Counted from the first letter of the stretch, positions 19,627 through 29,195 are shown. The stretch: DNA of 64,000 nt from Paraglaciecola sp. L1A13 (GCF_009796745.1 NZ_CP047024.1:2852001-2916000), one strand, 5' to 3'. Notes: generated by a model not told the origin, from the letters alone. Program-made: numbers and translations.

Positions 19627-19666
19627 CGTTTGTATACAGTAGATGAATTATCACTGTATACAAACG
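19627..19666. other. 14-bp perfect inverted repeat between bcp and perM
   Basis: CGTTTGTATACAGT (19627-19640) and ACTGTATACAAACG (19653-19666) are perfect complements separated by 12 bases, in the gap between two convergent genes. Each arm holds the palindrome GTATAC. No T-run follows on either strand, so it may be a bidirectional factor-assisted terminator or a paired protein-binding site. Confidence 0.6.
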
Positions 19667-19677
19667 CTGCAGCCAGC

Positions 19678-20757
19678 CTAGCTAGATTGGTCTTCGAGCG
19701 CCGGTTGATAGGTCGGCGCCTTCCAAGCATTAATCACGGCTTTGACTAACGTGGCTAATGGTATAGCGAAAAACACTCCCCAAAACCCCCATAAACCACC
19801 AAAAAACAATACCGCAATAATGATATAGACGGGATGTAAACTAACCGCTTCTGAAAATAAAACGGGTACTAATACGTTGCCATCGAGTGCTTGTATAACA
19901 CTATAAGCAAACATCAAATACCAGAAATCAGGGGTGAGTCCCCACTGAAACAAGGCCACAACGGCAACGGGTATGGTCACCACGGCTGCGCCAATATATG
20001 GAATTAGCACTGAAAAGCCCACCAACACGCCAAGCAATAAGGCGTACCGTAAATCCATCAAGGCAAATGTCACTGCCGAGATTGTGCCTACAATCACTAT
20101 TTCAATTACCTTACCACGAATATAGTTGGCAATTTGAGTGTTCATTTCACTGCCGACTTGCTTGATTAAACGGCGTTGTGAGGGTAAAAGTGGTGCGAGG
20201 TTATTTAATAGCTGATTCTTGTCTTTTAACATGAAAAACACCATCAACGGCACAAGCACAAGATAAATCAAGAGTGAAGCTAAACTGCCTAATGAGCTAA
20301 CCGACGCCGAAAGCAGCTGTTCCCCAAGACTGACAATACGTTCATTAACGCCACCAAGCATATCTTGCACATCACCCAGATGAACAAAATCAGGATACTG
20401 CTCAGGTAAATGTAGTAACCATACTTGAGCTTGTCCCCAAATTTGCGGCATTTCGCGGATCAGATTAATACTTTGTTGGGAAATAACCGGCACAATGCCA
20501 ATAAAGGTCAAAATGCACAGGGTTAAAAAGCTGAAAATAACCAAACTGCATGCAATACCGCGCCGCATACCTATGCGCACGAGTTGGCTCACGGGCCAAT
20601 CCAATAAATAGGCTAGCACTGCGGCAACAAGTACTGGCATTAAAATGGTGCCAAGCAACGCTAGCAGTAAAGACACAGAAATGAGCATAATCAACAACAT
20701 TACTGAATCTGGATCCGAGAACTTGCGCTTATACCACCTTTCAAACACACTTAACAT
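19678..20757 (-). CDS. perM: AI-2E family transporter / PerM-like permease
   Basis: A 359-residue inner-membrane protein of the AI-2E transporter (UPF0118) family with about eight hydrophobic helices: two or three at the N-terminus, a long amphipathic middle segment around 105-155, and a C-terminal block with the family motif in VGFSVLIPYIGAAVVTIPV. E. coli PerM (YfgO) lies next to bepA (yfgC) and yfgD, and the same neighbourhood occurs here, with bepA divergent. The transported substrate is not known with certainty; family members include sodium/proton antiporters and autoinducer-2 exporters. Confidence 0.88.
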   Translation of the reverse strand: MLSVFERWYKRKFSDPDSVMLLIMLISVSLLLALLGTILMPVLVAAVLAYLLDWPVSQLVRIGMRRGIACSLVIFSFLTLCILTFIGIVPVISQQSINLIREMPQIWGQAQVWLLHLPEQYPDFVHLGDVQDMLGGVNERIVSLGEQLLSASVSSLGSLASLLIYLVLVPLMVFFMLKDKNQLLNNLAPLLPSQRRLIKQVGSEMNTQIANYIRGKVIEIVIVGTISAVTFALMDLRYALLLGVLVGFSVLIPYIGAAVVTIPVAVVALFQWGLTPDFWYLMFAYSVIQALDGNVLVPVLFSEAVSLHPVYIIIAVLFFGGLWGFWGVFFAIPLATLVKAVINAWKAPTYQPALEDQSS

Positions 20758-21149
20758 ATGACTACTGTACCTCTAAAACACATGGTTAAAAAATATTGCT
20801 AATAAAAAACTTCAAGTTTGAACTAGCTAAAAAATTTAGCCGGATAGTAATGAAAAATGACTTAAAATCTACAAAGCGCAACATATTATATTGTGCTTAT
20901 AAAGAAAGATAAGATTTTAGCTAACTTACATGTACTTTTTACGTGTAAAGACAGATCATGCCATGGCATCGTGGCAACAAAATTCCTTTTACGGTACAAC
21001 ATGAATGTATAGATATGGTAATAGAACAGATAAAATACTTGATGTTCTGCCTTATCAACGCAATATAATGAGATATCATCAGTTTTTCGGAACTAAATCA
21101 GGCAATCGCCTTTCTTAGTACCGAAGTCGTAATTGATTAAATAGGTGAA
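20758..21149. promoter_or_regulatory. divergent perM/bepA promoter region
   Basis: This AT-rich 392-bp region should hold both promoters. It contains a perfect 12-bp palindrome ATGCCATGGCAT (20958-20969). It also contains a long hairpin in the bepA leader (21086-21125, arms TTCGGAACTAA and TTAGTACCGAA with one mismatch, inner stem AGGC/GCCT). I see no recognisable sigma-E promoter and no small ORF. Confidence 0.5.
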
Positions 21150-22616
21150 ATGATTAAAACAACCCAAGTTTGCAAAACAGCGTTGGTCACTCTAAGCGTA
21201 TCGATAGCTATGTTTGCTAGCGCCACCGTTGGCGCTGCCAATCAGAAAAATGATTTGCCCGAAATTGGTGTTGTAGCATCGAGCGCCATTAGCCTAGATA
21301 AAGAAATGCAAATTGGTGATGTGTTGATGCGTCAATTGCGTGGTCAGGCTCCGATTATTAATGATCCGCTATTAGATGAATATATTCAAGATTTGGGAAA
21401 TCGTTTGGTTGCCCAAGCCGACAATGTAAAATTTCCATTCGAATTTTTCTTACTCAATAATTCAGAAATTAATGCCTTTGCCTTTTTTGGCGGTCATGTT
21501 GGTGTGCACACAGGATTAATATATAACGCTAGGAACGAGAGTGAGCTAGCGTCAGTTCTTGCTCACGAAGTTAGCCACGTCACGCAAAGACACATAGCGC
21601 GAAGCATTGAAGCAAAACAGAAATCATCTCCCCTACAATTGGCGTCAGCTTTAGGTGGGATTCTGCTGGCCCTAGCCAATCCTGAAGCTGGTATCGCCGC
21701 CATTAGTGCTGGTTCAGCAGCGTCTGCGCAAGCTTCAATCAATTATACCCGTCAAAACGAAAAAGAAGCAGATAGCATCGGCATACGTACTCTCGCCCGA
21801 GCGGGATTCGATCCCGACGCAGCAGGCGAATTCTTTGGTACTTTAGTGGAAAAGTATCGTTTAAAGTCCAAACCCCCTGCCTTCTTATTGACTCACCCAC
21901 TACCAGAGTCTCGTGTTGCAGATGCGCGCACCCGGGCAGCCAGTTATAAAACCGGACGAATTCCAGAAAGCTTAAGCTTTCATTTAGCGAAAAGTCGGAT
22001 ATTGGCTCGCTACTATGCCACACCCGAATATAATATTAGCTACTTTCAAACGAGTCTTGAACGCGGTAGCTATGCCTTTAAAGCGGCGTCAGAGTATGGT
22101 TTAGCTCTAGCGTATCTAGCAGATAAGCAATATAAAAAAGCACAACAACTCATCGATACGCTACTTAAAGATGATTCACGAAATTTGTTTTATTTAGATA
22201 CGTATACCGATATTGCCTTAGCAACCGGACGTCTTAAAGACGCCATAGAAAAACTCACAGCCCAAGCAATATTAACTCCTCGCAACCGTGTTATTACCTT
22301 GAATTTGGCAAATGCGTTAGTGGAAGATAAAGAATATGATCTCGCTATTCGTATTTTAAAAGATTACCTGTTGGTAGATAACGACAATATGTTAGCGCAT
22401 CAAATATTGTCTGATGCTTATGGTAAAAGCAGCCAAAAGCTTGAAATGTACCAAACGAATGCTGAAGTATATGCATTAGCGGCATCTTACCCTCGAGCGA
22501 TAGATGAGCTGCACAATGCGTATAATTATGCTGGTGAGCAGAATATCGAAAAGCAGCGGATCCGAGCCCGCATTGAACAGTTTCGTGAATTTCAAACTCG
22601 TCTAGAGAGTCTTTAA
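21150..22616 (+). CDS. bepA: periplasmic M48 metalloprotease/chaperone BepA
   Basis: BepA degrades or helps mature outer-membrane proteins, notably LptD, at the BAM complex. The 488-residue precursor has a signal peptide (about 1-30), an M48 protease domain with HEVSH at 139-143 and the third zinc ligand probably Glu206 in NEKEAD, then a C-terminal block of TPR helices (about 300-480) that binds BAM. The length matches E. coli BepA (487). It is divergent from perM, and its last 15 bases overlap the convergent TlpA-like gene. Confidence 0.95.
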   Translation: MIKTTQVCKTALVTLSVSIAMFASATVGAANQKNDLPEIGVVASSAISLDKEMQIGDVLMRQLRGQAPIINDPLLDEYIQDLGNRLVAQADNVKFPFEFFLLNNSEINAFAFFGGHVGVHTGLIYNARNESELASVLAHEVSHVTQRHIARSIEAKQKSSPLQLASALGGILLALANPEAGIAAISAGSAASAQASINYTRQNEKEADSIGIRTLARAGFDPDAAGEFFGTLVEKYRLKSKPPAFLLTHPLPESRVADARTRAASYKTGRIPESLSFHLAKSRILARYYATPEYNISYFQTSLERGSYAFKAASEYGLALAYLADKQYKKAQQLIDTLLKDDSRNLFYLDTYTDIALATGRLKDAIEKLTAQAILTPRNRVITLNLANALVEDKEYDLAIRILKDYLLVDNDNMLAHQILSDAYGKSSQKLEMYQTNAEVYALAASYPRAIDELHNAYNYAGEQNIEKQRIRARIEQFREFQTRLESL

Positions 22617-23072
22617 AATATCAATAGTGCGACGTAAAGACGTCGCAGTTTGCTCACCTAATAATTGTTTTTTTACTTGTCCATCAGGTCCGATAATAAA
22701 AGTGGCTGGTAGACTACTGGGTCTTGTCATCGGCAAAGCGCGCTCTACCGTTTCTATAAGCGGAAACTGGATATCGAATTTTTGCTTTAAGTGCGCTAAT
22801 TCTTCAGGTGTGACCGCGTCAAAACTAATGGCGAACATAGGTACATCAGACGAATTTTGTTGATAGAAATGATTTAACTGTGGGATTTCCCTTAGGCATG
22901 GCGCGCACCATTGAGCAAAATAATTAACGACGACCCACTGCCCTTTATAGTTCTTCCATTGATGGGAGACCCCGTCATCCGTTGTAAAATCAGCTCGAAC
23001 CAGCGAATAACCTACAATGCCAGCCATTAATCCCGTGATAATCAGCACCGAAAATAAAAATTTACGTAACAT
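22602..23072 (-). CDS. membrane-anchored TlpA-like thioredoxin
   Basis: A 156-residue protein with an N-terminal signal/anchor helix (about 4-24) and a periplasmic thioredoxin fold of the TlpA/ResA type. The redox motif is WCAPC (Cys56, Cys59), and the cis-proline lies in SSLPATFIIG. It most likely reduces periplasmic disulfides, for example for cytochrome c or a peroxidase. It is convergent with bepA, overlapping its end by 15 bases, and divergent from arsC. No partner oxidoreductase gene is adjacent, so the substrate is unknown. Confidence 0.88.
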   Translation of the reverse strand: MLRKFLFSVLIITGLMAGIVGYSLVRADFTTDDGVSHQWKNYKGQWVVVNYFAQWCAPCLREIPQLNHFYQQNSSDVPMFAISFDAVTPEELAHLKQKFDIQFPLIETVERALPMTRPSSLPATFIIGPDGQVKKQLLGEQTATSLRRTIDILKTL

Positions 23073-23151
23073 TGTCCAGCCTTCCCTTTTACCAATGAGA
23101 GCGAAACGATAGAATATCGTTATTCAAAATTATGCACAGTAGAAACTTATC

Positions 23152-23523
23152 ATGTCGCAGTTGACCATACTACATAACCCACGTTGCTCTAAAAGCCGAG
23201 AAACACTGAAAATTTTACAAGACAACGGCCAACAACCTAACATCATTGAGTATCTTAAAAATCCGCCCAGTGAAGATGAACTGCAATCCATACTGCTAAT
23301 GTTGGGTATGCTGGATCCCCGTTCATTAATGCGAACAAAAGAAGCAGAATATAAAGCACTTAATCTCGACAGCGATAACATTTCCCCTGATGAACTGCTC
23401 AGAGTGATGCACGTCACGCCCAAATTAATTGAGCGGCCGATTGTGATCAAAGGACCTCTTACCAGCGTAGACAGCTTGGCGGTAATAGGCCGCCCTCCAG
23501 AAAACGTATTAAAGCTGCTATGA
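23152..23523 (+). CDS. ArsC-family reductase (YfgD-like)
   Basis: A 123-residue member of the glutaredoxin-dependent arsenate reductase family. Cys12 in HNPRCSKSRET is the catalytic cysteine; the C-terminal VIGRPPENVLKLL segment is typical. In E. coli the paralogue YfgD lies beside bepA and perM, and the same placement here suggests the housekeeping paralogue and not an ars operon arsenate reductase. Its last bases ATGA overlap the wrbA start, so the two are coupled. Confidence 0.88.
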   Translation: MSQLTILHNPRCSKSRETLKILQDNGQQPNIIEYLKNPPSEDELQSILLMLGMLDPRSLMRTKEAEYKALNLDSDNISPDELLRVMHVTPKLIERPIVIKGPLTSVDSLAVIGRPPENVLKLL

Positions 23524-24113
23524 GCCAACATATTCTCATTTTGTATTACAGCCGAAATGGCGCGACAAAAGCAATGGCTAATCGCATTGCCCAAGGTGTT
23601 GAATCAACAGGCATGCAGGCAAAACTACGCACCGTACCTGAAGTATCAGATGGCATTGCCCACAATCAGCCTATCGTGCCAGACTCGGGGGACCTTTTTG
23701 TCCATAAAAATGATTTAAAATCCTGCGCTGGCTTGGCATTAGGCAGCCCAACACGCTTTGGTAATATGGCATGTGCACTCAAGTATTTTATTGATAGCAC
23801 CAGTGGTGAATGGCTATCGGGTGCATTAGTTGATAAACCAGCTTCGGTTTTTACGTCGACAGGTAGTATGCATGGTGGGCAAGAAAGCACATTATTGAGC
23901 ATGATGTTACCCCTATTACACCATGGCATGGTGATCGCAGGGTTACCCTATACTCACCCTGAATTACACAACACAACAACTGGCGGTAGCCCCTACGGCG
24001 CCACACATTATGCGCATGGTAGTAACAGCGAAAAACTCAGTGAAGACGAACGCACGTTATGCTTTGCCCAGGGCCAGCGCCTTGCCACTCTCGCCCAAAA
24101 ACTAACCTCTTAG
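23520..24113 (+). CDS. wrbA: NAD(P)H:quinone oxidoreductase, WrbA family
   Basis: A 197-residue flavodoxin-like protein that reduces quinones by two electrons with FMN and NAD(P)H. The FMN phosphate loop is YYSRNGATKAMA near residue 8, and GSPTRFGNMA and STGSMHGGQEST are the conserved WrbA flavin-binding segments. It overlaps arsC by four bases and is followed 23 bases later by a DUF2069 gene, so all three probably form one transcript. Confidence 0.93.
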   Translation: MSQHILILYYSRNGATKAMANRIAQGVESTGMQAKLRTVPEVSDGIAHNQPIVPDSGDLFVHKNDLKSCAGLALGSPTRFGNMACALKYFIDSTSGEWLSGALVDKPASVFTSTGSMHGGQESTLLSMMLPLLHHGMVIAGLPYTHPELHNTTTGGSPYGATHYAHGSNSEKLSEDERTLCFAQGQRLATLAQKLTS

Positions 24114-24136
24114 TAGCTTAAAACTCAGGAAATAAC

Positions 24137-24565
24137 ATGACTTTAAATACCCAGTTCTACAAACGCCTCGCCCTGAGTAGTTATTTTTTACTAATTGCGT
24201 GGTTAGTAATTTGGCATTTTGTACTGACCATAGATAAAAACACCTCAACCACATTTACTGTTCTTTTTTGGATCATTCCTATATTACTACCTATACGCGG
24301 TTTACTTGCCGGCAAACCTTACACGTACGCTTGGACAAATTTCATCGTAATGTATTATTTATTGCATGGCCTGACTGCAGTCTATGCAGTTGAAGGTGAA
24401 CGCATTTATGCAGCCATAGAAATTTTGTTATGCGTCGGGTTATTTAGCGGATGTAGTTTTTATGCGCGTTTAAGAGGAAGAGAGTTAGGCACTGGGATCC
24501 GCAAACTGAAAGAAGAATTATTAGAAGAAAAACAAGCATTTGAATCGCACAAACAGCAGAAATAA
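24137..24565 (+). CDS. DUF2069 family inner-membrane protein
   Basis: A 142-residue protein with about four hydrophobic helices (near 11-30, 40-58, 68-85 and 92-108) and a charged, probably coiled-coil tail (RELGTGIRKLKEELLEEKQAFES). It matches the DUF2069 family, whose function is unknown; members are commonly found after wrbA in gammaproteobacteria. An AGGA site precedes the ATG. Confidence 0.85.
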   Translation: MTLNTQFYKRLALSSYFLLIAWLVIWHFVLTIDKNTSTTFTVLFWIIPILLPIRGLLAGKPYTYAWTNFIVMYYLLHGLTAVYAVEGERIYAAIEILLCVGLFSGCSFYARLRGRELGTGIRKLKEELLEEKQAFESHKQQK

Positions 24566-24656
24566 TTTGACTAAATAGGGAAGTACAGCGCAGATTTCGA
24601 CGTTCTAACGCAAGTCAGATATACGCTGAACTCCCCCATTATCTTTGACTTACTAT

Positions 24657-25367
24657 CTAAAGATTAAGGGCTTCTTTTACAAATGGAATGGTGAGTTTCC
24701 TTTGCTGCTGTAACGACATTTGATCCAGTTTGTCTAATGTATTCATTAAAGACGGCATATCCCGACGCCAATGATTCACTAAATAAACCGCAACCTTCTC
24801 GGGCATAACTAAACCTCGCTGTTTGGCTCTGGTTAGCAAAGCTATGCAACGACCTTCATCGCTAAGACTTGCTAGTGTAAAGCTCACTCCCCACGCAAAC
24901 CGTGATGCCAAATCAGCAAGTTGTAAGTTTAACGAGGTCGGTCCACCATTTGCGCAAACCACCACATGACTGGCACCTAATTCTTTGACGCGATTTAATA
25001 AATCAAAAACAGCTATTTGCCAAGTCTGTGAATCGTTAAGCGCATCAGCGTCATCTAGACAAATTAATTGGCTATGTTCCAATCCATCAAGTACCTCTGG
25101 TGAATACTGCTCTTTGTCTTTAAAACTGAAATAAACTGCACTGACTTTTGCTGTCTGGGCTTTGTGGCATAAAGAATAAAGCAAGTGGCTCTTGCCGACA
25201 CCATATTCTCCGCTGACAAACGTTAACCAAGGTTGGTTTTGTGTATCCAAGGTTTTTTTGAGCAAACTTTTGAGCCTATGCACTAAGTGCGAGTTTTCCC
25301 CAACGATGAAGCTATCAAACGTTTCGGTGTCGCGTAAATGCACAGCTAAAGACAGTTGCTTGCTCAT
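24657..25367 (-). CDS. hda: DnaA regulatory inactivator Hda
   Basis: Hda joins the beta clamp to promote hydrolysis of ATP on DnaA after initiation. The 236-residue protein starts MSKQLSLAVHLRD, where QLSLAV is the clamp-binding peptide, and has an AAA+ domain with Walker A GEYGVGKSH at 53-61 and a Walker B-like segment LICLDDADAL. The C-terminus KLTIPFVKEALNL matches the family closely. Its ATG overlaps the stop of the upstream DUF2066 gene by one base (TAATG). Confidence 0.95.
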   Translation of the reverse strand: MSKQLSLAVHLRDTETFDSFIVGENSHLVHRLKSLLKKTLDTQNQPWLTFVSGEYGVGKSHLLYSLCHKAQTAKVSAVYFSFKDKEQYSPEVLDGLEHSQLICLDDADALNDSQTWQIAVFDLLNRVKELGASHVVVCANGGPTSLNLQLADLASRFAWGVSFTLASLSDEGRCIALLTRAKQRGLVMPEKVAVYLVNHWRRDMPSLMNTLDKLDQMSLQQQRKLTIPFVKEALNL

Positions 25368-26455
25368 TATCGTTTCCAGAAAAACTCCAGATTCTGCTTA
25401 TCCGCCTCAAAGCGGTTTACCGGCGACAATCGGCTGTCTAGGGTGACAGCGTCCATTAAGTTATCGACATTTCCTAACAAGCTTAATTCGAATTGAGCAA
25501 CTTGCCCCCTTTGGGATACAAGGTTAGCTGAATTAACCACGCTTAGACTTCTAAAAAACGTTAGAATTTCACCATACTGACGGAGGCTGTCAAGATTATT
25601 GATTGTGATAACAGTACGCTGAGCGTTAGGGTCTAAAAGGCTAAAATCGATGGCATATTTAGTGGCAAGAGTGTCGCCTAAACTATTAATAAGTTCGACG
25701 ACCACTTGCTCTTGATCTATGCCTGCTACTGTTCCTGAAATCGTCTTACCGTTTTCCAATAAGGTCCAATCGGCTTGCCACTGAATATCAATATTTTGTT
25801 CGGGTTCAACATTATCAACAAGATAAATCCGAGCAGACAATACGCTGTCTACCCCATAACGACTGCTTGCCTGAGCTAATTGATGCACAAAGCCCCCCCA
25901 TATGTCATAAATATCGATATTTTGCATATCATCTAAATCTAATAATGGCTGCACAATTTCGATACCACGGCGCTGGGCAATATCCTGAGCACTGACCAGT
26001 AACTCTGGATGGCTACTTTCAGACACTAACTCACGATCCCCCTTTGGCTCTTTAACGGCTAACCAAAGAATGGTTTCGGGACGACGCTTATCCCAAATGC
26101 GGTAACCGGAATCGCGCAGTTGCTTGTCGACTTTATCCTGATCAAAGTTAACGGCTAAATAAAGCTGTTCGGGGGTTTGCTCAAAACGATAGGTACGCAG
26201 ATAGCTTTTGGCTTGTTTGAGTTGAATTTTTATCTGAGGATCACTTAGCAAAGTCGAATTCCCACTGACTTTTACGAATACGTCTTCAAGACCTTGACGA
26301 ATTGCCTCACTTTGCGTGCGAGTGGATTGATCAGCAACGCCAACTTTTGCACTGTACAAACCGTCGACTTCCCCAGCTTGCGCACTACCAAGTATCCATA
26401 ACGACAGCAGCAATATCAGGTGAAATCTTTGTAAAATAGTGACGGTTTTGATCAT
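25367..26455 (-). CDS. DUF2066 domain-containing exported protein
   Basis: A protein of about 362 residues with a signal peptide ending ...GSAQAGEVDG and then a DUF2066 domain, a family of unknown function regularly found beside hda or purM in marine gammaproteobacteria. The frame is open to an ATG at 26473; the second ATG at 26455 gives a more compact signal peptide and has GGAG upstream, so it is preferred but not certain. It is translationally coupled to hda and divergent from purM. Confidence 0.85.
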   Translation of the reverse strand: MIKTVTILQRFHLILLLSLWILGSAQAGEVDGLYSAKVGVADQSTRTQSEAIRQGLEDVFVKVSGNSTLLSDPQIKIQLKQAKSYLRTYRFEQTPEQLYLAVNFDQDKVDKQLRDSGYRIWDKRRPETILWLAVKEPKGDRELVSESSHPELLVSAQDIAQRRGIEIVQPLLDLDDMQNIDIYDIWGGFVHQLAQASSRYGVDSVLSARIYLVDNVEPEQNIDIQWQADWTLLENGKTISGTVAGIDQEQVVVELINSLGDTLATKYAIDFSLLDPNAQRTVITINNLDSLRQYGEILTFFRSLSVVNSANLVSQRGQVAQFELSLLGNVDNLMDAVTLDSRLSPVNRFEADKQNLEFFWKR

Positions 26456-26641
26456 TTTTAAACTTAACTCCAAAATATAAAGGCCCTATTGTCATTGATT
26501 TACGTGCAAATTTCATCATTTGTTTCACCCTACTTTATGCAAGGCATATTGAAATTGAGTAGATTTTCTGTACCTTTTGCCATTCTGAACTGGTAAAATC
26601 CGCGCTCATTTTTGGACCCTCACCCTCAAATAGGTAATTAC

Positions 26642-27679
26642 GTGACCGATAATAAACCCTCCTTAAGCTATAAAGATGCAGGTGTCGACATCGATGCGGG
26701 CAATGAACTTGTTGAAAGAATCAAATCAGTAAGCAAGAAAACACATCGCCCTGAAGTTAGAGGAGGTTTAGGTGGTTTCGGCGCACTGTGTTCACTTCCA
26801 AGCAAGTACCGCGAGCCTTTACTCGTATCTGGAACGGACGGCGTGGGCACCAAATTACGCCTCGCTATGGATTTAGAGCAACATGATGGTATCGGCATCG
26901 ACTTGGTCGCCATGTGTGTGAACGATTTAATTGTGCAAGGCGCTGAGCCCCTGTTCTTTTTAGATTATTATGCAACAGGTAAGCTCGACGTTGATACGGC
27001 CGCAAAAGTCGTAACCGGTATTGGCAAAGGTTGTGAATTGTCTGGCTGCGCTTTAATTGGTGGCGAAACCGCCGAAATGCCAGGCATGTATCACGGCAAT
27101 GACTACGATGTTGCTGGATTCTGCGTTGGCGTAGTCGAAGCCGCTGATGTTATAGATGGAAGCCGAGTTAAAGCAGGTGATACATTAATAGCGCTGGGCT
27201 CATCGGGTCCTCATTCAAACGGGTATTCTTTAGTACGTAAAATATTAGAAGTCTCTGGTTGCCAAGCATCTGACGTTTTTGATGGAAAGCCGCTATCTGA
27301 ACACCTACTAGAGCCCACCCGTATTTATGTAAAATCTGTCCTTAACTTATTAGAAACCGTCCAAGTGAATGCAATTACACATATTACTGGCGGTGGCTTC
27401 TGGGAAAATATTCCTCGCGTGCTGCCTGCTGGTACCAAAGCGATTATCGATGAGAAAAGTTGGCAGTGGCCAAGTATCTTTAATTGGCTGCAAGATAACG
27501 GAAATGTAACCACGTATGAAATGTACCGCACCTTTAACTGTGGTGTGGGCATGATCATCGCATTAGAGGCAAACAAAGCCGAAGAGGCGATTCAGATATT
27601 GCGCGGCCAAGGTGAAAACGTATGGAAAATAGGTCACATTGAAAGTGGCGACGACACGAATCAAGTTGAGATTAAGTAG
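26642..27679 (+). CDS. purM: phosphoribosylformylglycinamidine cyclo-ligase (AIR synthetase)
   Basis: It makes aminoimidazole ribonucleotide from FGAM with ATP. From the GTG at 26642 ([20 protein letters not shown]) the protein is 345 residues, as in E. coli. The [24 protein letters not shown] and LTGGG-like [13 protein letters not shown] motifs are conserved. A TTG further upstream extends the frame without family support; the GTG has an AGGTAA site. The TAG stop shares its G with the GTG start of purN. Confidence 0.97.
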   Translation: MTDNKPSLSYKDAGVDIDAGNELVERIKSVSKKTHRPEVRGGLGGFGALCSLPSKYREPLLVSGTDGVGTKLRLAMDLEQHDGIGIDLVAMCVNDLIVQGAEPLFFLDYYATGKLDVDTAAKVVTGIGKGCELSGCALIGGETAEMPGMYHGNDYDVAGFCVGVVEAADVIDGSRVKAGDTLIALGSSGPHSNGYSLVRKILEVSGCQASDVFDGKPLSEHLLEPTRIYVKSVLNLLETVQVNAITHITGGGFWENIPRVLPAGTKAIIDEKSWQWPSIFNWLQDNGNVTTYEMYRTFNCGVGMIIALEANKAEEAIQILRGQGENVWKIGHIESGDDTNQVEIK

Positions 27680-28335
27680 TGTCGGTTAATTCACATAACA
27701 CCAGGATCGTTGTGCTGATTTCAGGCAACGGTTCAAATCTGCAAGCTTTAATTGATGATATAGCAGAGCACAAAATAGCGGCAGAAATTGTCGCTGTTAT
27801 TTCCAATAAAAAAGATGTCTATGGGTTGGAGCGAGCAGCCCAGGCTGATATTGCCAGTCACGTTGTCAGTCATAAAGACTATGCGACGCGTGAGGATTAC
27901 GACACGCAATTAAACAGCGTTATAGCTAGTTATTCACCTGATTTAGTTGTATTAGCTGGATTCATGCGCATATTAACTCCTTGGTTTGTTGAACAATTTA
28001 CAGGTAAGATGTTGAACATTCATCCCTCTTTGTTGCCAAAATACAAAGGATTAGATACGCATCAACGAGCCATTGATGCCAAAGATGAAGTACACGGCGC
28101 ATCGGTACACTTTGTTACTCCTGAGCTTGATGGCGGGCCAGTTGTTTTACAGTCAAAGGTACCTGTTTATAGCGATGAAACAGCCTCGCAACTTGCATCA
28201 AGAGTGCAAGAACAAGAGCGCCAAATGTATCCATTAGTTGTCAGATGGTTCTGCCAAAAAAGACTGCTAATGCTTAATAATAAGGCATATTTAGATGGAA
28301 ACGAAATACCAAGCACGGGTTATGCACCTGATTAG
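27679..28335 (+). CDS. purN: phosphoribosylglycinamide formyltransferase
   Basis: It transfers a formyl group from 10-formyl-THF to GAR. The 218-residue protein has the ISGNGSNLQALID phosphate-binding loop and catalytic Asn113, His115 and Asp151 (MLNIHPSLLP and ELDGGPVV). It begins at GTG 27679, overlapping purM by one base, and forms the conserved purM-purN pair. Confidence 0.97.
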   Translation: MSVNSHNTRIVVLISGNGSNLQALIDDIAEHKIAAEIVAVISNKKDVYGLERAAQADIASHVVSHKDYATREDYDTQLNSVIASYSPDLVVLAGFMRILTPWFVEQFTGKMLNIHPSLLPKYKGLDTHQRAIDAKDEVHGASVHFVTPELDGGPVVLQSKVPVYSDETASQLASRVQEQERQMYPLVVRWFCQKRLLMLNNKAYLDGNEIPSTGYAPD

Positions 28336-29020
28336 CAAACGATGGTTGGCGGGCCTTTTATTTATAGTTGGCTCGGTTGCTCAAGCGTCTGCATTGCCAT
28401 CATTCGATGCTGAATATACGGCGTATCGTTATGGCAAAAAGCTAGGTTATGCATTGCTCAGTGTAGAGAACACCGAAAACAATACCTACCGCATGGAGTA
28501 TCACTCGAAAGTTTCTCTGTTCTTCTTATCAGATAAAAGGACTGAAATTAGCGACTTCGCTTTTGTTGATAATAAAATTGTGCCTAAAAACTATCGCTAT
28601 AGTCGTACCGGTACTGGCAGCAATAAAAGCACCAAAATCGTTTTTGATCCCAATAAAGCCGAAATTTTTGTAGACGATAAACCAGGAATTGCATGGCAGG
28701 ATCAATTCGATAACCAACTATATCGTTTAGATATGCAGCAAAAACTAGCCCAAGGACAAAAAGAGTTCAGTTATAATGTCATTAATTACCGCGGCCAAGA
28801 ACGTGACTATAACTTAAAAGTAATGGGTACTGAGCAACTCACCTTGCCCTATGGCATGCTTGAAGGCATAAAGGTTGAGATTGTCCGTCACAATTCAACT
28901 CGAGAAACGTTTGCCTGGTTTTCGCCTCAACTTAATTATCAGCTAGTACGGTTACAACAATTTAAAGATGATAAAGAGCAAGGTGATATTCAACTTAAAA
29001 CGTTTGTTTTAACGCAATAA
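28322..29020 (+). CDS. DUF3108 domain-containing exported protein
   Basis: A protein of about 232 residues with a signal peptide (MHLISKRWLAGLLFIVGSVA then QASA) and a DUF3108 domain, a predicted beta-rich periplasmic or outer-membrane-associated fold of unknown function. The frame opens at 28295 inside purN, but the ATG at 28322 gives a normal signal peptide; either way it overlaps the purN end, so it is probably co-transcribed with purM-purN. The same neighbour is common in Alteromonadales. Confidence 0.85.
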   Translation: MHLISKRWLAGLLFIVGSVAQASALPSFDAEYTAYRYGKKLGYALLSVENTENNTYRMEYHSKVSLFFLSDKRTEISDFAFVDNKIVPKNYRYSRTGTGSNKSTKIVFDPNKAEIFVDDKPGIAWQDQFDNQLYRLDMQQKLAQGQKEFSYNVINYRGQERDYNLKVMGTEQLTLPYGMLEGIKVEIVRHNSTRETFAWFSPQLNYQLVRLQQFKDDKEQGDIQLKTFVLTQ

Positions 29021-29195
29021 ACTATCCTCATTGCAGTGGCTTAGTCAAGCCACTGCACATACCACGGTTTACACCCAATCAATATCCGACAAATAAGTAC
29101 GCTAGATAATTAACCATTAATTAAAAAACTAATGTTATACACTTAATTCTAGTAAGCTAAAGCTTGATATTATTTTAACAAAATACTACCCTAAA

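Noticed and set aside
23130..23594. 154-residue minus-strand ORF over arsC and wrbA
   Set aside because: It is a shadow of the arsC gene, whose protein is clearly conserved in the opposite frame.
26500..26530. Weak PurR-like sequence (ACGTGCAAATTTCATC) upstream of purM
   Set aside because: It matches the PurR consensus too poorly to call, and no better site occurs nearby.
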